Assembly (NCBI GenBank): GCA_937127445.1
Contig: CAKZLY010000007.1
Location: 1 to 64,000, forward strand
Reading direction: 5' to 3'
Origin: Eximiradius sp.
GTDB lineage: Bacteria; Bacteroidota; Ignavibacteria; Kapaibacteriales; UBA2268
Length of the DNA stretch: 64,000 nucleotides
Shown: positions 44,000-52,580 of the stretch, piece by piece
Layout of the letters: each line of letters opens with the position of its first letter
How positions within the stretch are numbered: the stretch's first letter is position 1
Position numbers and translations under genes: made by a program
The notes under the pieces: model-generated
Seen by the model: only the letters and a program-made list of their open reading frames with translations
Databases searched by the model: none
Told to the model about the DNA's origin: nothing

Positions 44000-45025
44000 A
44001 TGGATAAGATAAACGAACTGAGAGCAAAAATCGATGAATTTGATAGGCAATTAATAAGTATTTTTGCCGAAAGACTGAAAACGGCAAAAGAAATATTGAG
44101 TTTAAAGGTAAATAACCAGCTTAACGCTGATGATTTCAAAAGAGAGAACGATATTATTGACAGGTTACACAAGGAATTTGGAGATAAAATTTCTAAATAT
44201 ACAATCGAGAGATTATACAAAACAATTTTTTCTATCTCCAAAGAAAGCTTCAAAAACGAACACCAAAATTTAACAGCAATAGAACTGCTAAAATTAAGAC
44301 CTATTATTATTGCAGGACCTTGCGTAGTAGAATCGCGGGAGCAAATATTTACAATTGCTGAGGAATTGTCAGGAATTGGTGTAAAATTACTGCGTGGTGG
44401 AGCGTTCAAACCGCGAACACGCCCAAATAGTTTTCAGGGACTTGGTGACGAAGGACTGGATTATTTGCTTGATGCTGCTTGTAAATACCAGATGTATACT
44501 GTAACCGAAATTTTAGATAGTGAGCAGCTGGAAAGGAATTATGAGAAAATTGATATTATTCAAATTGGTAGCAGAAGTATGTCAAGTTATGGTTTTTTAA
44601 AGCAAGTAGGGAAGTTATCCTCGCAGGATGGGAAACCTGTAATATTAAAGAGAGGATTTGCTGCTACAATTGAAGAATTCGTCAATGCCGCTGAATATAT
44701 AAGGCAGGAAGGCAATCCAAATGTAATATTATGCTTGCGTGGTATAAGGACGTTCGAACAAATTGACTCAAAACTGAGGTTCACACCTGATATTGGAACA
44801 ATTATGGATTTGAAAGAGCGAACAGATATGCCGGTAATTTTCGATCCATCTCATTCGACGGGTGTTTCAAGATACGTTATTCCAATTGCAAGGGCTGCAC
44901 TTGCTGCTGGTGCTGATGGGCTTATGGTGGAAACACACTATAATCCAGAAGAAGCCTTGATTGATGGTTTTCAAGCAATATTTCCCAAAGATTTAAAGGT
45001 GATAATTGATGAAACGCTTAATTGA
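44000..45025 (+). CDS. aroF: Chorismate mutase-DAHP synthase fusion (type I-beta)
   Basis: A 341-residue bifunctional enzyme. The N-terminal ~90 residues are an AroQ-type chorismate mutase (LRAKIDEFDRQLISIFAERL), and the rest is a KDO8PS-like DAHP synthase that condenses phosphoenolpyruvate with erythrose 4-phosphate. Synthase motifs are IIAGPCVVES, LRGGAFKPRTRPNSFQG, QIGSRSM, LKRGF, and FDPSHSTG with the metal-binding residues. The fused mutase is known to confer feedback by prephenate. ATG 44000 is used; the frame reaches a TTG at 43991. It overlaps aroB by 17 bp, giving the first two shikimate-pathway steps in tandem. Confidence 0.95.
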   Translation: MDKINELRAKIDEFDRQLISIFAERLKTAKEILSLKVNNQLNADDFKRENDIIDRLHKEFGDKISKYTIERLYKTIFSISKESFKNEHQNLTAIELLKLRPIIIAGPCVVESREQIFTIAEELSGIGVKLLRGGAFKPRTRPNSFQGLGDEGLDYLLDAACKYQMYTVTEILDSEQLERNYEKIDIIQIGSRSMSSYGFLKQVGKLSSQDGKPVILKRGFAATIEEFVNAAEYIRQEGNPNVILCLRGIRTFEQIDSKLRFTPDIGTIMDLKERTDMPVIFDPSHSTGVSRYVIPIARAALAAGADGLMVETHYNPEEALIDGFQAIFPKDLKVIIDETLN

Positions 45026-46037
45026 GATATATTTTAAAAGTCAGAAATCTACTATTTTTTTCGAGCCATTCGACGATGTTGCTCAAATTTATCCAAATAC
45101 AAATGTAGTGCTGCTAACAGATGAAAAAGTATATTCCCTTTATAGAAATAAATTTGAGCAGTGCAATACAGTTGTTGTTCCCGAAGGTGAAAAATGCAAA
45201 AATCTTGAAATTGTTGTTAATGTCATTAATCAATTATTAAAATACAAAGCAGATAGAGATACAGCATTAATTGGAGTTGGCGGAGGTTCCGTTTGTGATT
45301 TAGCAGGGTTTGTTGCAAGTGTATATATGAGGGGATTGCGCCACTCGTTTGTGCCAACGACGTTGTTATCGATGGTTGACGCAAGCATAGGTGGTAAAAC
45401 TGCCATAAATTTTAATAAAATTAAGAATTTAGTTGGGACATTCAAGCATCCAGAATTTGTCGTTATCGACATATCTTTTTTGGATACATTAAGCGACCGA
45501 GATTATCTTTCGGGTATTGGAGAACTAATAAAAATTGCAATAATTACTGATGAAAAATTTTTTGATGTGTTGGAAAATACTGATTTAACAGATAGGAAAA
45601 ATATAAATTATAATATTATGTTCGAATCATTACGGAAAAAATCTGAAATAGTAATTCGCGACGAAGAAGATAGAGGAATAAGGCATCTTCTGAACTTTGG
45701 TCATACATTCGGACACGTAATAGAACGTCAATATCAATTACCCCACGGACAGTCCGTGATTTTGGGTATGCTAATAGCAATGAAAATATCTATAGAAATG
45801 AATGAACTAAATGAAGACGTTTATAACAGAATTTATAAAACACTTGGTAAATATCTATATTACAAGCCAAAGTTAGAAATTTGTAAATTATCTCACGAAA
45901 TTAGTTTAGATAAAAAAAGAAGAAAAAACACAATAGATTATATTCTGCTCAAAGAAATAGGTTTCCCCAAAATTGTTAATATGAAATTGGAAGATATTCA
46001 TCAGATATGCAATAAAATAACATTGGAATTGACATAG
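45009..46037 (+). CDS. aroB: 3-dehydroquinate synthase
   Basis: A 342-residue NAD- and metal-dependent enzyme for the second step of the shikimate pathway, turning DAHP into 3-dehydroquinate. Motifs: VPEGEKCKNLE, GVGGGSVCDLAGFVAS (NAD site), PTTLLSMVDASIGGKTAINF, and the metal ligands in ELIKIAI, LNFGHTFGH and PHGQSV. The ATG at 45009 is chosen over a TTG one codon earlier. Its final codons and stop sit inside a long hairpin that best fits a terminator for the convergent adk gene. Confidence 0.95.
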   Translation: MKRLIEIYFKSQKSTIFFEPFDDVAQIYPNTNVVLLTDEKVYSLYRNKFEQCNTVVVPEGEKCKNLEIVVNVINQLLKYKADRDTALIGVGGGSVCDLAGFVASVYMRGLRHSFVPTTLLSMVDASIGGKTAINFNKIKNLVGTFKHPEFVVIDISFLDTLSDRDYLSGIGELIKIAIITDEKFFDVLENTDLTDRKNINYNIMFESLRKKSEIVIRDEEDRGIRHLLNFGHTFGHVIERQYQLPHGQSVILGMLIAMKISIEMNELNEDVYNRIYKTLGKYLYYKPKLEICKLSHEISLDKKRRKNTIDYILLKEIGFPKIVNMKLEDIHQICNKITLELT

Positions 46038-46051
46038 TCAACTCCAACGTT
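46010..46051 (-). terminator. Terminator for adk embedded in the aroB 3' end
   Basis: On the minus strand 46051-46019 folds into a 15-bp stem (two G-U pairs) with a 3-base loop, followed by ATTTTATT. On the plus strand the same two positions become A-C mismatches, so the structure is better as a minus-strand RNA. The aroB stop codon lies at the loop. Confidence 0.5.
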
Positions 46052-46076
46052 ATTATTAGGGAAAATAATAAAAAAG

Positions 46077-46718
46077 TTATATTTCTAACCTACTATCAAG
46101 AACTTTTACAATGCGTTCATACACTTCTTTGAAATCGCCTACACCATTGATTTTAAATGCTAGTCCCATAGAGGAATAATACTTTATCAGTGGTTTAGTC
46201 TGAGATTCGTAAACCATAAGTCTTCTGCGAATTGTTTCCTCTTTATCATCTTCTCGCTGGTATAATTCAACGTTTTCTTCCGGAAGAGGTGGATTAAACA
46301 AAAGGTGGTAAATTTTACCTGTTTTTTTGTCAACACGGCGAAGACTAATTCTCTGAATAATTTCCTCGTGTGGCACTTCAAGAACAAGAACGCAATTAAG
46401 TTTGAGCCCCATTTTAGACATCATCCCGTCAAGCGCTTCGGCTTGTGGAATAGTTCTTGGAAAACCATCAAGCAAAAAGCCTTTGATATAGTCAGTTTTT
46501 TTGAGCTCACTTGCAATAATATCTATCATAATTTTATCTGGAACAAGTTCACCTTTGTTCATATATTCAGCAGCAATTTTGCCAAGATCAGTTTGGTCTT
46601 TAACATTTTTCCGCAAAATATCACCCGTGGAAATTTGCTTAATTCCGTAGTCTTTGCAAATATTCTGCGATTGCGTTCCTTTTCCAGAACCAGGAGGCCC
46701 TAAAAAAATTAATCTCAT
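46077..46718 (-). CDS. adk: Adenylate kinase
   Basis: A 213-residue enzyme interconverting ATP + AMP and 2 ADP. It begins with the P-loop FLGPPGSGKGTQ, then STGDILR (AMP site), GFLLDGFPRTIPQAEAL, and the LID region starting LRRVDKKTGKIYH. The LID has no four-cysteine zinc site; it is the long, non-zinc type with REDDKEETIRRRL closing it. It is a single gene on the minus strand, convergent with aroB. Only a short AT-rich gap separates it from the next minus-strand gene upstream. Confidence 0.96.
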   Translation of the reverse strand: MRLIFLGPPGSGKGTQSQNICKDYGIKQISTGDILRKNVKDQTDLGKIAAEYMNKGELVPDKIMIDIIASELKKTDYIKGFLLDGFPRTIPQAEALDGMMSKMGLKLNCVLVLEVPHEEIIQRISLRRVDKKTGKIYHLLFNPPLPEENVELYQREDDKEETIRRRLMVYESQTKPLIKYYSSMGLAFKINGVGDFKEVYERIVKVLDSRLEI

Positions 46719-46801
46719 AAAATGTTCCTATTTTGAAGATATAAACAATGAACAGTATTGTTACTAATTTAATTAAAAATTTAAATATTCAAAATATATT
46801 T

Positions 46802-48130
46802 TTAACTTTTATTCAGAACTAAATTAATATCTTGCAAAAGTTTATCGAATTTATAGAGAACCACGCCATTTTCGTTCATTTCGATTTCACCGCGATAATC
46901 GATAAGCATATCGTTTAATATACTCTTAGCTTCTTCTGATTCGTTTTTGTCAAGTCGAGCATCATTTAATATTTCATTTTCAGTCGCAGGTTTGTTGATT
47001 TTGAGAATAGCACGGAATAATTTTTTTCGAATAATATTTTTCTCTCGTTTTTTATTTAATGCGTAATTAACCGGAATTCTAATAAGAGGTATCAAGAAAA
47101 ACAAGAGAGAGAAAGCGAACGGGAATACACCTAAAGATATAAGAATAGCAATACTATCAATATGGGCGTTTAATACTGCAAAAGAAACGAATAAATTAAA
47201 TAAGTTCATAAAGAATATAGCGATATTTTTTCCCGTGGTATTTCCATTGAGGACATATGGTTCTTCGATTTCATCAAAATAGTAAATAATTTTTCCTTCA
47301 AGAAGTTCTTTGCTAACTTTTTGTAAGTTAGGGAATTCAGCATAGACTGAACCATCGCTATTGATATACAAATCGCCTTTGAATTTCCCGACATATTCAG
47401 CTAATTTGCTTTCAGCCAAATCCATAGAAACGCCCGACAAAAGCGATATAGAACCAGCTGTAAGTCTGCCATTTGAAACTTTTTGCAAATATGCCATTAC
47501 TTCGCGAGCATCTGATAAGTCGTCGGTTTTAACACGTTCAGGACCAAAAACGAAGTCGTAAACTGAATTTATAAAACTTTTTTTAGGTTCTCTTCTCTGG
47601 CTCCTGTAGTATAACCCCGAGCTATCTTCATAATAGCCAGCCATTTCACTTGTAATATAAGAAATTTGCATACCACGGATAATAGCATATATTATGTCAA
47701 CAATAAATCCAAGGTTAATGTTGCTACGACGATCTCTATCGCCCGAGGAAGCAGCCACCATTGCAGCTAAGACAAGCAATGCAAAAATGATTGTATAGAC
47801 AATCAGAATAACACCAATAGAAATTTTATAGATTTTCTTGAAAATTTGGTAGGATTTATCAGCAATAACAGCTAAAACTTCTTTGAAAGTTTTTTTACCA
47901 CGTTTGACAAGGGGGTAGGTAAAAACGAACTCGACCGAACCTGTTTGCAAATCTGCCTGAATTTTGGACTCATAGATTTCGAGCAATCGTTTAAGAGTAT
48001 CGTTTATATCATCAATGGAATAGCCTGTTTCTAAAGCAATTTCGTAGGGATTAATTTTGCCTTTCTTCTGTTTGATAATTTCTGTAATTCGATTTACTAA
48101 TTGGCTTTCTGAAATTTCATTTTTTTTCAC
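46802..48130 (-). CDS. Unknown membrane protein with three winged-helix-like repeats
   Basis: I do not recognise this 442-residue protein. It has three similar modules of about 65 residues, each a helical bundle followed by a beta hairpin: about 5-74 (ends GSVEFVFTYPL), 205-268 (ends GSVYAEFPNL) and 364-430 (ends NGVVLYKFDKL). The middle helices of each (GYSIDDINDTLKRL, GVSMDLAESKLAEY, KNESEEAKSILNDM) look like winged-helix recognition parts. Spans lie at about 103-127, possibly 140-152, and 303-350. The start is GTG 48130, with GAGG six bases upstream; there is no ATG near the 5' end and a stop lies in frame just above. The upstream minus-strand gene is an NtrC-type regulator, 120 bp away. 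Confidence 0.65.
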   Translation of the reverse strand: MKKNEISESQLVNRITEIIKQKKGKINPYEIALETGYSIDDINDTLKRLLEIYESKIQADLQTGSVEFVFTYPLVKRGKKTFKEVLAVIADKSYQIFKKIYKISIGVILIVYTIIFALLVLAAMVAASSGDRDRRSNINLGFIVDIIYAIIRGMQISYITSEMAGYYEDSSGLYYRSQRREPKKSFINSVYDFVFGPERVKTDDLSDAREVMAYLQKVSNGRLTAGSISLLSGVSMDLAESKLAEYVGKFKGDLYINSDGSVYAEFPNLQKVSKELLEGKIIYYFDEIEEPYVLNGNTTGKNIAIFFMNLFNLFVSFAVLNAHIDSIAILISLGVFPFAFSLLFFLIPLIRIPVNYALNKKREKNIIRKKLFRAILKINKPATENEILNDARLDKNESEEAKSILNDMLIDYRGEIEMNENGVVLYKFDKLLQDINLVLNKS

Positions 48131-48250
48131 AATTATCCTCAAAACTCTTTAAAAAGTATGTTTTTGCAAGTGTTTTTAACGCACAAATAGCGTTTTTATT
48201 TAACTATCGAGATTAAAATGTTGGCTCAAATCAAAAGAATAGTTAAAATG

Positions 48251-49633
48251 CTACATTCTACTTCTTAAAGCACTACGCGTAAGCCCCAGAAATTCAGCAG
48301 TTTTTGTTTTGTTGCCTCTAAATTTTTTTAGTGTTCGGCGAACGATTTCACGTTCGAGTTCTTCAAGATTAAGCCCATCTTCTGGAAGCTGGAAATCTGC
48401 GGTTGGGGTGAGCACAAATGAAGAATTTAAATAGTAGTTCTCATCAAGAAAACTTAAATGACGAACTGTAAGTTCAGTATCGTTATTATGAAGAACTGCT
48501 CTATCGATAGCATTGGCAAGTTCGCGCACATTGCCTTCCCATTCATAATTGAGCAGCAAATCAATTGCAGCGGGTGAAATTTTTTGAAAATGTTTACTGC
48601 GTTTGAGAGAAAATTCTTCTAAAAACATTTTAGCTAATGGTATGATTGCTTCTTTTTGCTGATTTAGAGGTTTGAGTTGAATATAACCAACTTTAATTCT
48701 ATGATAAAGGTCAGCTCGGAATTTTCCTTGACTGACCAATTCATCTAAATTACGGTTTGTTGCACAGATAATGCGAACATCAATACTTATAGGCTTTTGC
48801 CCACCAATACGATAAATTTCACGTTCTTGAATAGAGCGAAGAAGCTTAGGTTGCATTTCGAGTGGCATTTCGCCAATTTCGTCCAAAAATAGAGTACCTC
48901 CGTTGGCTAATTCAAATTTGCCAGCAAGACCAGAGGAGCGAGCACCAGTGAAAGCACCTCCAACATATCCAAAAAGCTCACTTTCGAACAAATTTTGGGA
49001 AATCGCAGAGCAATTAATCGTAACAAGCGGCTTTGTATTGTCTATACCATGAATGAGGTTAGCGATAATTTCCTTTCCAGTTCCACTTTCACCTTCGATA
49101 AGCACATTAACGCTTCTATCTTCATGATAGATGTTAGCAAATTTGATTGCTTGTCTGAAACTTTCAGAGAAAACACCTATTTTCCCGATTTTTGGGACGT
49201 AAATAAAATTGCCAATTTGGTTGCTATTATTTTCAATTTTATCTGATTGATTTTCATTATTATTGCCAAACAGTTTACCAATTATTTCGTTTAATTGAGA
49301 TATATCAACAGGTTTAATGAGATAATCGGTTGCGTGGTATTTAAGTGCGTCTATAGCAGTTTTAACATCGGCGAAAGCAGTCATAAGAATAAACGGACAG
49401 TTTTTCCCTTTCTCTGATTGACGAACATTTTTGAGCAGTTCAATACCGTTCATTTTAGGCATTTTAATATCGGCGAGGATTAAATCGAATTTACCATCGT
49501 TGAAAGCACGAAGAGCCTCTTCCCCATTTGGAAAAGCCTCGACTTCGAACTGCATAATTCCTTTTAGGAAATCTTTCATTACTTCACGGCTATCTTCGTC
49601 ATCATCAACAAGAAGAACGCTGATTGAATTCAT
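48251..49633 (-). CDS. NtrC-family sigma-54-dependent response regulator
   Basis: A 460-residue activator. The receiver domain (about 1-122) has the acidic LVDDDED, acceptor Asp in [11 protein letters not shown], and LIKPVD. The AAA+ domain (about 150-375) has Walker [10 protein letters not shown], the sigma-54-contact loop GAFTGA, Walker [13 protein letters not shown] and the sensor region [10 protein letters not shown]. The C terminus has a Fis-type helix-turn-helix ([31 protein letters not shown]). The protein stops right after SRM, about half a dozen residues shorter than usual. No kinase is adjacent, so it is an orphan. It implies RpoN promoters in this genome. Confidence 0.93.
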   Translation of the reverse strand: MNSISVLLVDDDEDSREVMKDFLKGIMQFEVEAFPNGEEALRAFNDGKFDLILADIKMPKMNGIELLKNVRQSEKGKNCPFILMTAFADVKTAIDALKYHATDYLIKPVDISQLNEIIGKLFGNNNENQSDKIENNSNQIGNFIYVPKIGKIGVFSESFRQAIKFANIYHEDRSVNVLIEGESGTGKEIIANLIHGIDNTKPLVTINCSAISQNLFESELFGYVGGAFTGARSSGLAGKFELANGGTLFLDEIGEMPLEMQPKLLRSIQEREIYRIGGQKPISIDVRIICATNRNLDELVSQGKFRADLYHRIKVGYIQLKPLNQQKEAIIPLAKMFLEEFSLKRSKHFQKISPAAIDLLLNYEWEGNVRELANAIDRAVLHNNDTELTVRHLSFLDENYYLNSSFVLTPTADFQLPEDGLNLEELEREIVRRTLKKFRGNKTKTAEFLGLTRSALRSRM

Positions 49634-49738
49634 CTTGCCAAACTCAATTGATTTGACAAATTCGATTTGTAAAATAATAAAATTATTTTAACTTTGAATA
49701 ATTTTTCAGTAAAATTTTGAATTATTTATAGGTGAAAA

Positions 49739-51400
49739 ATGAAATATTTAAAAAGTTTTTTGTTAGTCATAATAACCATTTTAATTACTTCGTGCGAGAA
49801 AAAGATGGGACCCCAGCCAGAACTATCCGAACAAGCAAAAAAGATAAAGCAATTGAGCGAGCAGTTTGCAAAAATTGAGATAACAGCAGATGTTTCTCAT
49901 TTGTCGCAAAGAGAACAGGCATTGCTTGAAAAGTTAATTGAGGCAGGCAAATTATGTGATGCAATTTTCTGGAAGCAATCTTCACACGATGCAATAGCAG
50001 TAAGAGATTCTTTAATCAAGCTCAACACAGAAGAGGCAAAGATTTATCTTGAATATGTAAATATAAACTATGGGCCATATGATGTGTTGAATGAAAACGT
50101 ACGTTTTGTGGGTATAGGACCTGAGAAAAGACCACCTTGTGGCGGTTTCTATCCAGAAGATATGACAAAAGAGGAATTTGAGAACCATATAAAAAATAAT
50201 CCACAAGATAAGGAAGCTTTTGAAAGCCAATATAATGTAATAGTTAGAGAAAACGGTGGATTAAAGGCAATCCCATATCATCAATATTATCCAGAGACTG
50301 AAAAATTAGCAAAGCTTCTTGAAGAAGCTGCAGAATTAGCGGACAATGCTACTTTGAAGAATTATTTACTTTTGAGAGCGAAAGCAATTCGCACAGATGA
50401 TTATTATGAAAGCGATATGGCTTGGATGGATATTGAAAACAGCAATATCGACGTTATTATTGGTCCAATTGAGAATTATCAAGATGCACTCTATAATTAT
50501 AAAACTGCATATGAAGCAGTGGTAATGGTCAAAGACATTGAAGCTTCGAAAGAACTTGAAATGTTCCAGAAGCATATACCAGACTTTCAGAACAACCTGC
50601 CTTACGACAAAAAGTATATTGAACCAGTAAAAACTGAAAAGGAAATTTTGCAGATTGTAAATGTAGTGTATTTTGGTGGCGATTGCCAAAAAGGGACAAA
50701 AACTATTGCAGCAGCATTGCCAAACGATCCGAGGGTACACGAGACAAAGGGCGGCAAAAAGTCGATGTTCAAAAATATGATGGAAGCAAAATTCAAGACA
50801 ATAGTAGTGCCAATTGCTAATGAAATTATTTCACCAGAATTCAGAAAATATGTTGATAGCAAGGCATTTACAAGCTTTGTTACTTTACACGAAGTTTCAC
50901 ACACATTAGGGCGTGGTTTTGTGTATGGAAGTAAAGAATTAACTGTTCGCAAAGCATTAAAAGAGAGATATTCTGCGATAGAAGAAACTAAAGCAGATAT
51001 TTTGAGTATGTATAATCACCAAACATTGCTGAAGCTTGGGAAATTAGATAACGAGTACATAAGGAAAGCAATAGTTACTTATATTGCAGGTTTATACCGT
51101 TCATTGCGTTTCGGGACGAACTCTGCTCACGGGCAAGCAAACTTAATTCAGTTGAATTATTTACGAGAAAAAGGTGCAATTGTGAGAAATCAAGATGGCA
51201 CATTTAGCTACGACGAGCAAAAGTTTTTCGATGGAGTTGCGGGACTTGCTAACTTGATATTAACAACACAAGCACAAGGTGATTACAATAAAGCAGGTGA
51301 AATAATTGAAAAATATGGCAAGGTAAATGATGAAATACGTTCAACTGTTGAAAGATTGAAAGACATTCCAAGAGACATAAATACAACATATAAATTTTAA
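49739..51400 (+). CDS. M49-like dipeptidyl-peptidase III lipoprotein with HEVSH site
   Basis: A 553-residue predicted lipoprotein: signal peptide with lipobox ITSC, cysteine near residue 19. The fold matches M49 dipeptidyl peptidase III, which removes dipeptides from peptide N termini. The zinc motif is the pentapeptide H384-E-V-S-H388, where most M49 enzymes have the hexapeptide HExxGH. The third ligand region is E415-E-T-K-A-D420, matching the family EECRAE motif. Pentapeptide M49 enzymes have been described from Caldithrix abyssi. GGFYPEDMTKEEFE near 135 and NVVYFGGDCQKGTKTIAAALP are further family-like segments. It is followed 34 bp later by ilvE. Confidence 0.8.
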   Translation: MKYLKSFLLVIITILITSCEKKMGPQPELSEQAKKIKQLSEQFAKIEITADVSHLSQREQALLEKLIEAGKLCDAIFWKQSSHDAIAVRDSLIKLNTEEAKIYLEYVNINYGPYDVLNENVRFVGIGPEKRPPCGGFYPEDMTKEEFENHIKNNPQDKEAFESQYNVIVRENGGLKAIPYHQYYPETEKLAKLLEEAAELADNATLKNYLLLRAKAIRTDDYYESDMAWMDIENSNIDVIIGPIENYQDALYNYKTAYEAVVMVKDIEASKELEMFQKHIPDFQNNLPYDKKYIEPVKTEKEILQIVNVVYFGGDCQKGTKTIAAALPNDPRVHETKGGKKSMFKNMMEAKFKTIVVPIANEIISPEFRKYVDSKAFTSFVTLHEVSHTLGRGFVYGSKELTVRKALKERYSAIEETKADILSMYNHQTLLKLGKLDNEYIRKAIVTYIAGLYRSLRFGTNSAHGQANLIQLNYLREKGAIVRNQDGTFSYDEQKFFDGVAGLANLILTTQAQGDYNKAGEIIEKYGKVNDEIRSTVERLKDIPRDINTTYKF

Positions 51401-51434
51401 TTATTAGATATTATTGATTTTATTGAGGTTTGAT

Positions 51435-52511
51435 ATGGGAAATTTCAAGATTGAAAAAGCAACAACGACAAGAATTAACAATGTAGACTGGGATAATTTA
51501 GGTTTTGGAGTATTTTTTTCTGACCATATTTTTGTTTCGGACTATGAGGATGGGAAATGGGACGAGGGAAAGATTATTCCATATGGGCCTATGCCAATAG
51601 AACCAGCTATGTGCACATTGCATTATGGTCAGTCAATTTTCGAAGGCTTGAAAGCATTTCGAGATGTAAAAGGTGGTATAAATATATTTCGTCCAGACAA
51701 AAATGCAGCTCGTTTAAATCACTCGGGTTCAAGGGTTTGCATTCCACCATTCGATGAAAAGACATTTGTAGAAGCAATTAAAGAGCTTGTAAAAATTGAT
51801 ATTAACTGGGTGCCCCAAAAACGTGGTCAATCGTTGTATATTAGGCCAGTAGAGTTTGGAACTGGGAACTTTTTAGGTGTGCATGCATCTTCTACATATC
51901 GTTTAATAATTATGACATCACCAGTTGCATCATATTATCCGGAAGGGCTAAATCCTGTTAAAATACTTGTATCGAGCGAGTATGTGCGTGCTGTTCGCGG
52001 TGGATTAGGTTCAGCAAAGACAGCTGCAAATTATGCAGCATCAATATTAGCAGGAACACTTGCCAAGAAGAATGGATTTTCACAAGTATTGTGGCTTGAT
52101 GGAGTTACACGTCATTTTATTGATGAAGTTGGTGCAATGAATATTATGTTTGTAATAAACGATGAATTAATAACGCCATCATTAGAACAAGGAACAATTT
52201 TAGCAGGTGTAACTCGCGATAGCGTATTGACTCTTGCACGTGAATGGGGAATGAAAGTGTCTGAACGTCAAATTACTATCGATGAATTAATAGAAGCATA
52301 CGAAACAGGCAAGCTTCAAGAAGTATTTGGAACTGGCACTGCTGCTGTAATTTCTCCTGTTGGACTTATTCAATACAATGATAAGTCAATGATAATAAAT
52401 AATATGGAAATTGGTCCGATAGCTCAAAAGATGTATGATACAATAACTGGTATTCAATACGGTGAGTTGGAAGATGTTCATGGCTGGAATGTGCATATTG
52501 ATATTGATTAA
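51435..52511 (+). CDS. ilvE: Branched-chain amino acid aminotransferase
   Basis: A 358-residue PLP enzyme that interconverts leucine, isoleucine and valine with their 2-keto acids. Fold-type IV features: LHYGQSIFEGLKAFR near residue 65, IRPVEFGTG, the PLP-lysine region GLGSAKTAANYAAS, DEVGAMNIMF, and the phosphate-binding GTGTAAVISPVG. The length and motifs fit the class II (BCAT2-like) subgroup. The start is ATG 51435, with GAGG six bases upstream; the frame runs further to a TTG. A strong terminator follows 22 bp after the stop. Confidence 0.95.
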   Translation: MGNFKIEKATTTRINNVDWDNLGFGVFFSDHIFVSDYEDGKWDEGKIIPYGPMPIEPAMCTLHYGQSIFEGLKAFRDVKGGINIFRPDKNAARLNHSGSRVCIPPFDEKTFVEAIKELVKIDINWVPQKRGQSLYIRPVEFGTGNFLGVHASSTYRLIIMTSPVASYYPEGLNPVKILVSSEYVRAVRGGLGSAKTAANYAASILAGTLAKKNGFSQVLWLDGVTRHFIDEVGAMNIMFVINDELITPSLEQGTILAGVTRDSVLTLAREWGMKVSERQITIDELIEAYETGKLQEVFGTGTAAVISPVGLIQYNDKSMIINNMEIGPIAQKMYDTITGIQYGELEDVHGWNVHIDID

Positions 52512-52532
52512 TGGTTAGATAATTTCAACAAC

Positions 52533-52566
52533 CCCCCTGATATTTCAATAATATCAGGGGGTTTTT
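52533..52566 (+). terminator. Rho-independent terminator after ilvE
   Basis: CCCCCTGATAT (52533-52543) pairs perfectly with ATATCAGGGGG (52551-52561) around a 7-base loop, followed by TTTTT. The opposite strand has no T-run, so it serves ilvE only. Confidence 0.93.
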
Positions 52567-52580
52567 CATATTGATAGCAA

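Noticed and set aside
48178-48194. Plus-strand hairpin AACGC/GCGTT followed by TTTATTT
   Set aside because: It looks like a weak terminator on the plus strand, but no plus-strand gene ends before it; on the minus strand, where the genes are, no T-run follows.
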